Shown here piece by piece: positions 13,586 through 20,854 of a stretch of DNA of 21,213 nucleotides (positions are counted from its first letter, which is position 1; every line of letters begins with the position of its first letter). Under the pieces are notes generated by a model. That model searched no databases. It was given only the letters and a program-made list of their open reading frames with translations, and was not told the DNA's origin. The stretch spans positions 1 through 21,213 of the forward strand of contig CAPNDH010000022.1 of NCBI GenBank assembly GCA_948664205.1. The letters are read 5' to 3'. The translations under genes and the position numbers were made by a program. Source of the DNA: an uncultured Clostridia bacterium. GTDB taxonomy: Bacteria > Bacillota > Clostridia > TANB77 > CAG-508.

Positions 13586-14773
13586 ATGAAAATAATTGGA
13601 ATAGAAGATGAAAATATTAAAACAAAATTAAATAAAAAAAGAGTAATGATAGCTTCTATAATAGGAATAGTAGTAGTTATTATATTAATATTATTTATTA
13701 TATATTGTGCAAATAGAACATTTAGAGATATGGTTGATAAATACATATTAATGAAAAACGTAATAGAGGATAGCACAGCCTCAATTGATATTAATGAAAA
13801 CGAAACAAATAATATTTTTGCATATGATAAATATATTTCAGTATTAAGTAAAAACACTTTAAAAAATTATAATTCTTCAGGAAAGTTAGATGGAGAATTA
13901 ACAGTGGAAATAAGTAATCCAATAACGCAAACTAATGGTAGATTTCTATTAATAGCTGAAAAAGAAAAAAATAAAATTTATTTAGTATCAGGAAATGAAC
14001 TGATTTGGCAAAAAGACTTAGAAGGGGAGATAAGCAAAATATGTGTAAATAAAAATGGATATGTAGCTGTAATTTTATCTGGAACAACATATAAATCTGT
14101 AATTCAAATATTTGATTCAGAAGGAAAAGAACTATTTAAACAATTTTTATCAACAACAACAGCGGTAGATGCTAGCATATCTCTTGATAACCAATATTTA
14201 GCATTTTTAGAGCTAAATACTAGTGGGACAGCTTTGCAATCTATAATAAAGGTAATATCTATACCAAAAGCAAAAACAACACCTTCAGAATCAGAAGTAT
14301 ACAAATATTTAGATGAAAATGGAGTATTAATAACAAACATAAAATATCAGCAAGGGAATAAACTGGTATATATGAGTGATGATGGAATAAATATAATAAA
14401 AGGAGAAACAAACGATAAAGTTCTTAACTTTGTAGAAGAAGGGAAAAGAATAAGTTTTGCAGATATAGAACTTAATAACTATATATATAGAGTTATAGAA
14501 AAATCATCATTGTTAAGTAATGAAACAAATATAGAAATGGTAAATACGGGAAGTAGAAAGACAAGTATATATACATTAGATAGTGTGCCAAGAAAAATGT
14601 ATAGTTATAATGATAAAATAGCAATAAATTTAGGTTCAGAAGTACATTTTATAAGCACAAATGGATGGTTAATTAAAAAGTACATTTCTAGTCAAGAAAT
14701 AAGGAATATAGTAATGGCTAACAACTTTGCAGGAATAGTGTATAGAAATAAAATAGAAATAGTAAATATTTAA
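13586..14773 (+). CDS. DUF5711-like membrane-anchored beta-propeller protein
   Basis: ATG 13586 lies six bases after AGGAG; a TTG at 13583 is in frame but too close to the RBS. The 395-residue protein has a basic cytoplasmic N-terminus and a membrane helix at about 20-41 (VMIASIIGIVVVIILILFII). A long extracytoplasmic domain follows. Repeating beta motifs such as GRFLLIAEKEKNKIYLVSG, GYVAVILSGTTYKSVIQIF and DNQYLAFLEL suggest a beta-propeller. It resembles DUF5711 proteins of Clostridia, a name recalled from memory. It is followed after 15 bases by a CvpA-like gene and is probably cotranscribed with it. The function is unknown; an envelope sensor or scaffold is possible. Confidence 0.82.
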   Translation: MKIIGIEDENIKTKLNKKRVMIASIIGIVVVIILILFIIYCANRTFRDMVDKYILMKNVIEDSTASIDINENETNNIFAYDKYISVLSKNTLKNYNSSGKLDGELTVEISNPITQTNGRFLLIAEKEKNKIYLVSGNELIWQKDLEGEISKICVNKNGYVAVILSGTTYKSVIQIFDSEGKELFKQFLSTTTAVDASISLDNQYLAFLELNTSGTALQSIIKVISIPKAKTTPSESEVYKYLDENGVLITNIKYQQGNKLVYMSDDGINIIKGETNDKVLNFVEEGKRISFADIELNNYIYRVIEKSSLLSNETNIEMVNTGSRKTSIYTLDSVPRKMYSYNDKIAINLGSEVHFISTNGWLIKKYISSQEIRNIVMANNFAGIVYRNKIEIVNI

Positions 14774-14788
14774 AAGGAGGAAATAAAT

Positions 14789-15445
14789 ATGTCTATAATA
14801 ATTGATTTAATAATTTTAGCAATAATTTTACTTTGCGTTATATTAGGGTATAAGAAGGGACTAACAAAATGTATAATAAAAATATTATCTTTTGTAATAG
14901 CATTAGCAGTAGCTTTTGTATTATTCAAACCAATAAGTACACTAATTATAAAAAATACTACAATAGACGATAATATTAAAAATTCAATAATAAACTTAGT
15001 ACAAAATGATGTAGAAGAAAATGGAAAAGTAAGTGAAGAATCAAACTTACCACAGTCTATGATAGAGCATATAAATGAAAGTATACAAAACTCTGTAAAT
15101 GAAACAAAAATGACAGTAGTAAATACTGTAGCAACTGAAATTTCAACAGGAATAGTAAATGTATGTGTAGCAATTGGCCTATTTATAGTTGCAAGAATAG
15201 CATTAATATTTGTAAGTGCACTATCTTCAATAATAACAGATTTACCACTAATAAAACAATTTGACAAAGCGGGCGGACTTATATATGGAATAGTTAAATC
15301 ATTATTAATAATATTTATAATATTTGCAGTAATTTCATTTATAAGCCCAATGATAGAAAACTCAGGAATAATAACAGCAATTAATAAATCAATTTTAGGA
15401 AGTGTATTATACAATAACAATTTATTATTAAAAATAATATTATAA
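14789..15445 (+). CDS. CvpA family membrane protein
   Basis: The 218-residue product starts at ATG 14789 behind AAAAGGAGG. It begins with IIDLIILAIILLCVILGYKKGLTKCIIKILSF, the characteristic first helix and GYxxG-L turn of CvpA. Two more helices occur near residues 125-150 and 170-192, with a polar insert of about 60 residues between helices 2 and 3. Escherichia coli CvpA is needed for colicin V production and affects envelope resistance; in Firmicutes the role is unclear. It is the second gene of a two-gene unit with the DUF5711-like gene and ends at a strong terminator. Confidence 0.9.
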   Translation: MSIIIDLIILAIILLCVILGYKKGLTKCIIKILSFVIALAVAFVLFKPISTLIIKNTTIDDNIKNSIINLVQNDVEENGKVSEESNLPQSMIEHINESIQNSVNETKMTVVNTVATEISTGIVNVCVAIGLFIVARIALIFVSALSSIITDLPLIKQFDKAGGLIYGIVKSLLIIFIIFAVISFISPMIENSGIITAINKSILGSVLYNNNLLLKIIL

Positions 15446-15446
15446 T

Positions 15447-15473
15447 AAAAAGGCAACGAAGTGTTGCCTTTTT
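15447..15473. terminator. Bidirectional terminator
   Basis: AAAAAGGCAAC (15447-15457) and GTTGCCTTTTT (15463-15473) form a perfect 11-bp stem with loop GAAGT. It serves the cvpA-like gene and the convergent 15475 gene. Confidence 0.93.
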
Positions 15474-15474
15474 A

Positions 15475-15783
15475 TTATAATTTTGTCCATTTCAAAATTA
15501 TTATCAGAATATTTTCTCCATTGCAATTAACTACGCCCGAATATACAATTTCACGATTTTCTTTATCAACTTTAACTTTGACTTGTATATCTTCGTTTTT
15601 TCTAAAAGCATGATATTCATAACCAAAATTACCATCAGAAGAATAAATTTGATTAGAAGAGCTCTCATAATGTAGTTCTACACAACAGCCGTTAAACCGT
15701 AACTTAGTAAATTTAGAGTCCTTCGGCAAATCAAGCCAACCGTAATCCTTATAAGGGTAAATTTCAACATAATCTTTCTTCAT
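15475..15783 (-). CDS. Hypothetical protein (102 aa)
   Basis: ATG 15783 lies behind AAAAGGAGG, and the gene ends at the shared terminator, so it is a complete small gene. The product is mixed alpha/beta, with many Tyr, Lys and Asp residues (MKKDYVEIYPYKDYGWLDLP) and no signal peptide, although it has a Cys-Cys pair (NGCCVEL). The C-terminal strand ENILIIILKWTKL is hydrophobic. No family is recognised. It has an in-frame CGG at 15697-15699 (residue 29, context TTA CGG TTT) that must be read without a shift, because the +1 frame stops after six more codons. With the 792 gene, this is the second counterexample to obligatory frameshifting at CGG. Confidence 0.75.
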   Translation of the reverse strand: MKKDYVEIYPYKDYGWLDLPKDSKFTKLRFNGCCVELHYESSSNQIYSSDGNFGYEYHAFRKNEDIQVKVKVDKENREIVYSGVVNCNGENILIIILKWTKL

Positions 15784-15923
15784 AGAATAACCTCCTTTTA
15801 ATAAAAAAGAAATTTAACAGTTACACTTAGCATAAAGCTAATAAATTATAATTAATATTAACATAAAATTTGAAATTTTACAAGCTGTTTTGTAAATTTA
15901 ACGTGAAAAATAATCTAAAAATA

Positions 15924-15952
15924 TTGAAATATATTTGCTTTTTTGTTATACT
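15924..15952 (+). promoter_or_regulatory. Promoter of the LCP gene
   Basis: TTGAAA (15924-15929), a 17-base spacer and TATACT (15947-15952), 33 bases before the start codon. A near-consensus housekeeping promoter. Confidence 0.75.
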
Positions 15953-15985
15953 TTTTTTATGCAAATAAAATAGGAGTGAAATAAA

Positions 15986-17341
15986 TTGAAAAAAGATATA
16001 GATTCAAAAGACAAGAAGAAAAAAAAGAAGAAAAAAAGTAAAATAAAGGTACTTTTAAGAATTCTTTTACTAATTATAATATTAATAATTATAGGTTATG
16101 GAATATGGTTTGGAATAAACTATTTTAAACATATCTTTAAACGAGGAGAAAGCCATTATGACCCACTTTCAGCTACTGCTCTAGGTATAGATCCAGAAAA
16201 GTTAAAAACAGTAGGCAGAATAAATATATTATTATTAGGAGAAAGTGGTTACGAAGATGACTATAAGTTAACAGATAGTATTATGATCGTATCTTATAAT
16301 CCACAAACACAGCAAGCTTCTATGTTATCAGTTCCAAGAGATACATATGTAGGAAAAAGAAACAAAGATACAGCAACTTCAAATTATTTAGCAAGTTATA
16401 AAGTAAATTCAGTATATCGAAATGGAACAAATATACCAGAAGCAATAGAAAGAATAGAAGAAGTAGTTGGAATAGATATTGATAATTATGTTTTAATAGA
16501 TACATCTGCAATAGTTCAAATAGTAGATGCAATAGGTGGAGTAAGGTTTAATGTTCCAATAGATATGAATTATGATGATACTAATCAAAACTTACACATA
16601 CACCTTCAAGCAGGTGAACAATTAATAGATGGTGCAAAAGCAGAACAATTACTACGTTTTAGGCACAACCAAGATTGGACAAGTTACCCAGAAGAGTATG
16701 GAGATAACGACTTAGGTAGAATGAGAACACAAAGAGAATTTATACAAGCTACATTAAAACAATTAATTAAGTTTGAAAATATTACTAAAGTATTAGACTT
16801 GTTAAACATTGTATTTGATAATGTAAAAACGGATTTAAGCCTAGAAACAATAAAATATTATATACCATATGCATTTAAATTTGACATGAATAATATTAAA
16901 TCTGGAATGGTACCAGGTACAAATGAAAAATGTAATGGAATTTGGATATATATACCAAATAAAAAAGAAACTAAACAAGTAGTAGATGAGTTATTTACTG
17001 ATATAGTAATATTAGATGAAAATACAAACACAATTAATAATAATAATACTTCTAATGAAAATGAAGATAAAGCAAAAGAAATTAAAATAGAATTATTAAA
17101 TGGAACTACAACAGAAACAGCACTAGAAGAAGTAAAACAAAAGCTAAAAAAAGCAGGATATAATGTAACAAAAACAGGAAATACATCTTTAACTGAAAAA
17201 AGTGTTATAATAAATAGAACAATGCAATCAAAAATAGTAGAAGAAGATTTGGAAAAGGAATTAGGAATAAAAAATATAAAAAGTAGTTCAAATAACAGCA
17301 AGGTTGACTTTACTATAATAATAGGAAAAGATTATAAATAA
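15986..17341 (+). CDS. LytR-CpsA-Psr (LCP) family glycopolymer transferase
   Basis: LCP enzymes attach teichoic acids or capsule polymers from lipid carriers to peptidoglycan outside the membrane. The start is TTG 15986 behind AGGAGTG. The 451 residues comprise a cytoplasmic tail with eight consecutive lysines (10-17), a membrane helix (about 22-45), and the LCP catalytic domain. That domain contains INILLLGESG, DSIMIVSYNP, MLSVPRDTYV with the key Arg-Asp, and LLRFRHNQD with Arg residues that bind the pyrophosphate lipid. A C-terminal LytR_C domain lies at about 365-447 (IKIELLNGTTTETALEEVKQKL). It is monocistronic with its own promoter and terminator. The neighbouring carboxypeptidase gene supports an envelope-building neighbourhood. 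Confidence 0.95.
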   Translation: MKKDIDSKDKKKKKKKKSKIKVLLRILLLIIILIIIGYGIWFGINYFKHIFKRGESHYDPLSATALGIDPEKLKTVGRINILLLGESGYEDDYKLTDSIMIVSYNPQTQQASMLSVPRDTYVGKRNKDTATSNYLASYKVNSVYRNGTNIPEAIERIEEVVGIDIDNYVLIDTSAIVQIVDAIGGVRFNVPIDMNYDDTNQNLHIHLQAGEQLIDGAKAEQLLRFRHNQDWTSYPEEYGDNDLGRMRTQREFIQATLKQLIKFENITKVLDLLNIVFDNVKTDLSLETIKYYIPYAFKFDMNNIKSGMVPGTNEKCNGIWIYIPNKKETKQVVDELFTDIVILDENTNTINNNNTSNENEDKAKEIKIELLNGTTTETALEEVKQKLKKAGYNVTKTGNTSLTEKSVIINRTMQSKIVEEDLEKELGIKNIKSSSNNSKVDFTIIIGKDYK

Positions 17342-17355
17342 AAAACAAGAATAAA

Positions 17356-17449
17356 ATTTTCTAAGCTCATTCTTCGCTAAGAAAATCTAATTCTTCCATA
17401 ACCATCTTCTAAGGAAATTCACCGCTATCGCGCATGACTTTCCTAAGAA
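17356..17449. repeat. Two adjacent imperfect inverted repeats
   Basis: ATTTTCTAAGC (17356-17366) faces GCTAAGAAAAT (17376-17386), and TTCTAAGGAAA (17407-17417) faces TTTCCTAAGAA (17439-17449), each with one mismatch. They lie between the LCP stop and its terminator and have no T tracts. Their loops carry TTCG and CGC words like the insert in hairpin copy 3. Confidence 0.5.
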
Positions 17450-17452
17450 TAT

Positions 17453-17492
17453 AAAAAAAAGGGGCAATTTTATTAATATTGCTCCTTTTTTT
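17453..17492. terminator. Bidirectional terminator downstream of the LCP gene
   Basis: A8 plus GGGGCAAT (17461-17468) pairs with ATTGCTCC plus T7 (17478-17492). The stem has one G-T pair and flanking A and T tracts. Confidence 0.85.
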
Positions 17493-17613
17493 ATTTTATA
17501 AAAATAAATTAATTTTAAAATGTAGTGAATTATATCTAAAAGGAATACCTAAAAGAATTTACGGAATTACGCCCTTTTTATATTATATAAAATAATCTGT
17601 TTTAATTTAAAAA

Positions 17614-17689
17614 TGTAGGGGCGATTATTTTCTTAGCTCTTCGAGCGAGTAGCGAGTTAGAGATAAGTTATGCAAAGCCAATCGCCCGC
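17614..17689. repeat. GTAGGGGCG hairpin repeat, copy 3, with an internal insert
   Basis: TGTAGGGGCGATT (17614-17626) is matched by AATCGCCCGC (17680-17689). The normal short loop is replaced by about 53 bases holding a second hairpin-like sequence (TCTTAGCTCTTCG and CGAGTTAGAGA). The rest of the 17342-17707 gap holds the inverted repeats and terminator listed separately; no gene is seen there. Confidence 0.6.
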
Positions 17690-17707
17690 TTAAAATTTCT
17701 TTTATTA

Positions 17708-19049
17708 CTACCAATATAAATAATTGCTTTTGCTAGAATAACTATTACTATTTTTCTTCTTCTTCTTCTTTTTCTTTCTTTTATTCTTCTTGTTGTTATT
17801 AGATTTTAACAATTTATACAATAAAAACAATACTAAAAGTACAGAAACAATTGTTAAAAATGTATTAAAAGCATTTGATCCTACTACATTTCCTCCAGCT
17901 AATAAATTAGAAGTATAAGTATTTCCATCTATTTCATAAGTAATTTTGCCTATAACTGTATTTTCAGCAATAGATGCTTCTAAATTTGAACTTATTTCTA
18001 CATTAGGTGTAATAGAATTAACATCTGTATCCCTTTTTAATAATAAAGCTATTTCATCTTCTACTACAACATTCAAATGTTTAGTAGCACTATTTGCTTT
18101 AGCAATTTTTATTTTCTTTAAGATAGAACCTTTTTCATTAATAGTCTTAACAGTATAATTTTCAAAAGCATAATTAAATAAGGTTTTACAGTCTAAATAT
18201 CTTGCAGAAAGGCCATTTTCAGTAGTACTAGCGCCCAAAATTACTACAATATATTCTATGTCTTCTTTTTTAGCAGTTGCTACTATACAATTTTTAGCAG
18301 CATTAGTATATCCAGTTTTTGCGCCAGTAGTATATTCATAATAATAATTATCAACTCTATCAGAAGTGTCTTTCTTAATAAGTTCATTTGTAGTACCAAA
18401 TACTCTATCATTTGTAGGATATTTGTTAGTAGCAGGAAGAGTATAAAATGTGGTACCTACAATTTCTCTAAAAACTTCATTTTTCATTGCATACTGTCCC
18501 ATAATTGCTAAATCATAAGCAGTAGAATAATGATTTTCATCATGAACACCATTAGCATTAACAAAATGAGTATTTAAACAACCAATTTCTTCAGCCTTAG
18601 TATTCATCATAGTAGTAAAACTTTCTATACTACCAGAAATATGCTCAGCTAAAACATTTGCAGCTTCATTTGCAGAATTAATTAAAAGTACATGTAATAG
18701 TTGGTTTATAGTAAGTTCTTCTCCAACTTGAATATTAGCATTAGTGTATCCGAACAGGTACTGTAAAAACAGCTTCATAACTTGCTGTTGCTACATCGGT
18801 AAGTTCACAATGTTCTAAAGTAAGAATTGCTGTCATTATTTTTGTTGTGCTAGCAGGGTACATTTTTTCATATCCATTCTTCTCATAAATAACTTTTCCA
18901 GTTTTACTTTCCATTAAAAGGCAACAAGGCGAATATGTTGTGATACTAGAAGTATCAGTATATGTAACTGTACCAGTACAAAAAACAGTGGTGGTACAGA
19001 AAATAGTCAATAATATAAAAATAATTGTAATATTTTTTAAATATTTCAT
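17708..19049 (-). CDS. D-alanyl-D-alanine carboxypeptidase (PBP5/DacF type), frame changes at a CGG codon
   Basis: This exported serine peptidase trims the terminal D-Ala of peptidoglycan stem peptides. ATG 19049 follows AAAGGAG, and a signal peptide ends near residue 26. Frame 0 carries SxxK (STTK, 67-70) and ends three codons after CGG at 18750-18752. Skipping the C of CGG gives GGA TAC ACT AAT (GYTN) and opens the remaining 347 residues. These carry SAN (about 125-127), ENHYSTAYDLA and KTG (about 244-246). The joined 446-residue protein reads AVFTVPVGYTNAN, matching the family's VPSGYTNAN-like segment. All catalytic motifs survive across the two frames. The C-terminus has a membrane helix followed by a Lys/Asn/Ser tail with eight consecutive lysines, instead of the usual amphipathic anchor. 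Confidence 0.88.
18750..18752 (-). other. Candidate +1 frameshift site (CGG) in the carboxypeptidase gene
   Basis: Minus-strand codons are GTA CCT GTT CGG ATA CAC. Reading GTT, skipping C, then GGA TAC ACT restores VGYT and the conserved family sequence. There is no base run longer than two here, so homopolymer miscalling is unlikely at this site. Confidence 0.7.
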
Positions 19050-19093
19050 AGTTTCTCCTTTATATAATAATGTGTTTATATAATATATTATAA

Positions 19094-19738
19094 ATGGAGA
19101 AAATTCAATACCAAAAAGGAGGTTTTAATATAAAAAGTTATAAACAAATTTTAATAATATGTGGATTAGTAGGGGTAATTATTATAGGTGTGTGTATTTA
19201 TTTTTATTTTAATAAGAATGAAGACGATTCTTATTTAGAAGTTTCAAATGAAGAAATGCAAGTTACAAATGATATAGAGGAACAAAAGGGAGAAATTGTT
19301 ATACATATTACGGGAGAGGTTGTAAATAAAGGAATAGTGAAGTTAATAGAAGGTACGAGGGTAATTGATGCAATAGAAGCAGCAGGTGGAGCAACTAAAG
19401 AAGCGAATTTATCTAAAATCAATTTAGCATATTTATTAGAAGACGGAATGAAATTATATATTCCAAGTATAAATGATGAAGAAGATAAGGAATATGTTTC
19501 AAGTACTAGTATAAACGGACAAACTGGAAATAGTAAACAAACACTAAAAGTTAATATAAATACAGCAACAAGTGAAGAACTACAAAAGTTACCAGGAATT
19601 GGAGAGGCAATGGCAAGTAGAATAATTACATATAGAAAAGAAAATGGTAAGTTTAGTAAAATAGAAGATATAAAGAATGTAAGTGGAATAGGTGAGGCTA
19701 AGTTTAATAATATTAAGGGGTATATATATGTGAATTAG
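19094..19738 (+). CDS. comEA: ComEA-like helix-hairpin-helix DNA-binding protein
   Basis: ComEA binds incoming double-stranded DNA at the cell surface during transformation. The protein has one N-terminal membrane helix (ILIICGLVGVIIIGVCIYFYF), a SLBB domain (IVIHITGEVVNKGIVKL, then AIEAAGGATKEA) and a C-terminal pair of helix-hairpin-helix motifs (VNINTATSEELQKLPGIGEAMA, then IKNVSGIGEAKF). Using ATG 19094 gives 214 residues, but no RBS precedes it. A strong AAGGAGG (19116-19122) lies inside, seven bases before ATA 19130. Starting there gives KSYKQILIICG, the more natural ComEA N-terminus, so an ATA start is a real possibility. It is divergent from the carboxypeptidase gene. ComEC is not in the window, so competence cannot be claimed. 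Confidence 0.9.
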   Translation: MEKIQYQKGGFNIKSYKQILIICGLVGVIIIGVCIYFYFNKNEDDSYLEVSNEEMQVTNDIEEQKGEIVIHITGEVVNKGIVKLIEGTRVIDAIEAAGGATKEANLSKINLAYLLEDGMKLYIPSINDEEDKEYVSSTSINGQTGNSKQTLKVNINTATSEELQKLPGIGEAMASRIITYRKENGKFSKIEDIKNVSGIGEAKFNNIKGYIYVN

Positions 19739-19800
19739 TAAATACTTTAGTATTGTAAAGAAGTTAAAAATATGCTAATATAATGATAGGGGGAATAATT

Positions 19801-20421
19801 ATGGAATTAAAAAAATTAGCTGAATCATGGGTAGTAGTAATATTAGCATTAATAATTTTTTGGCCAGTAGGTTTAATTTTGTTATATTTAAAATTAAGAA
19901 ATAACTCAAAAAATAAATTTTCATTTAGTGGAATAACTAAAATATCAATAGGTGTATGCTCTGTATTCTTTGGATTAATAGGAACAGCTACAGAAATAGA
20001 TGAGCCAACGGGTGAAGTAGGTCTAACTATTGTAATGGTATCAATATTCTTAGCAATAGGAGCTGTTTTAATATATTTTGGAACAAAGAATATAAAAGAA
20101 GGAAAAATATATGAAAAGATAGGAAATCTAATAAATTTTCAAGAAGTAGAAAGTATAGAAGAAATAGCAAAAAAATTAAAAATAACTGAAGAAAAAGCAA
20201 AAGAGTATATATCAAAAGCAATATCGCTAGGTATTTGTAATAATGAAATAGAATATAAAAATAATAAAATAATATATAAAAAGAAAGCCCAAGAACAAGC
20301 AGAAAAGAAGAAACATGAAAGAACAGTAAAATGTGAATGTTGTGGAGGAATAAATCACATAAATGATACAGAAGTAAAGGCTTGTGAATATTGCGGAATG
20401 GAGCTAATGATAAATAACTAA
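19801..20421 (+). CDS. Membrane protein with C-terminal zinc ribbon (206 aa)
   Basis: ATG 19801 follows AGGGGG (about 19787-19793); an ATG at 19783 in the same frame lies upstream of this RBS and is rejected. Residues 8-30 (SWVVVILALIIFWPVGLILLYL) form one membrane helix or hairpin, and two more hydrophobic segments lie at about 44-60 and 75-93. A helical middle (SIEEIAKKLKITEEKAKEYISKAISLG) has the look of a winged-helix or helix-turn-helix-like fold. The C-terminus has two CxxC knuckles (CECCGG and CEYCGM) forming a zinc ribbon. No named family is recognised. It is probably a single-gene unit, with a weak hairpin downstream. Confidence 0.8.
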   Translation: MELKKLAESWVVVILALIIFWPVGLILLYLKLRNNSKNKFSFSGITKISIGVCSVFFGLIGTATEIDEPTGEVGLTIVMVSIFLAIGAVLIYFGTKNIKEGKIYEKIGNLINFQEVESIEEIAKKLKITEEKAKEYISKAISLGICNNEIEYKNNKIIYKKKAQEQAEKKKHERTVKCECCGGINHINDTEVKACEYCGMELMINN

Positions 20422-20426
20422 TTTAA

Positions 20427-20475
20427 ATGCCATATTTATTTAATAAAATTAGGTAAATATGGTATAATTTTCTTT
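20427..20475 (+). terminator. Weak terminator of the zinc-ribbon membrane protein gene
   Basis: CCATATTTA (20430-20438) pairs with TAAATATGG (20454-20462), extended by a few A-T and G-T pairs, and is followed by AATTTTCTTT. Confidence 0.5.
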
Positions 20476-20534
20476 ATGTTTTCATATAATATATGAGGTA
20501 GCAAGGAAAAAAACGAAAAAAATCACATAAAGGG

Positions 20535-20563
20535 TTGACAAACGGGACATTTGAGGTTATACT
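20535..20563 (+). promoter_or_regulatory. Strong promoter of initiator tRNA
   Basis: Perfect TTGACA (20535-20540), a 17-base spacer and TATACT (20558-20563), 40 bases before the tRNA. Confidence 0.88.
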
Positions 20564-20602
20564 AATAAAGCAGTACAAAAAAGAAAATAAAATTTAATAC
20601 AT

Positions 20603-20678
<76 letters not shown>

Positions 20679-20689
20679 CTAATTTTATT

Positions 20690-20723
20690 AGAGTCGCAAG
20701 AGATTGTGGACTCTTATTTTTTT
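20690..20723 (+). terminator. Terminator of tRNA-fMet
   Basis: AGAGTC (20690-20695) pairs with GACTCT (20709-20714), with an inner CA/TG pair, and is followed by TATTTTTTT. Confidence 0.8.
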
Positions 20724-20726
20724 GAC

Positions 20727-20767
20727 TTTGACGTAATTTTGACGTAAATGGGGACAGCTTGGGGACA
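20727..20767. repeat. Direct repeats next to the integrase: TTTGACGTAA x2 and GGGGACA x2
   Basis: TTTGACGTAA occurs at 20727-20736 and 20738-20747 with an 11-base period, about one helical turn, as for recombinase arm-type sites. GGGGACA occurs at 20750-20756 and 20761-20767, again 11 bases apart. The second word also belongs to the REP-like family. Confidence 0.5.
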
Positions 20768-20854
20768 CATGCTGCCTAAACCCTTTCAAATAGCCTAAAA
20801 CACGTCTTGTGGTTTTAAAAAAGCAACTTTTGTAATTATATTGAAAAAGAGTGG

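Noticed and set aside
14770..15456. Long antisense reading frame opposite the CvpA-like gene
   Set aside because: It is an A/T-composition shadow of a well-supported membrane protein gene, with no RBS. The same applies to the antisense frames at 2905-3237, 5768-6283, 9457-9855 and 16858-17301.
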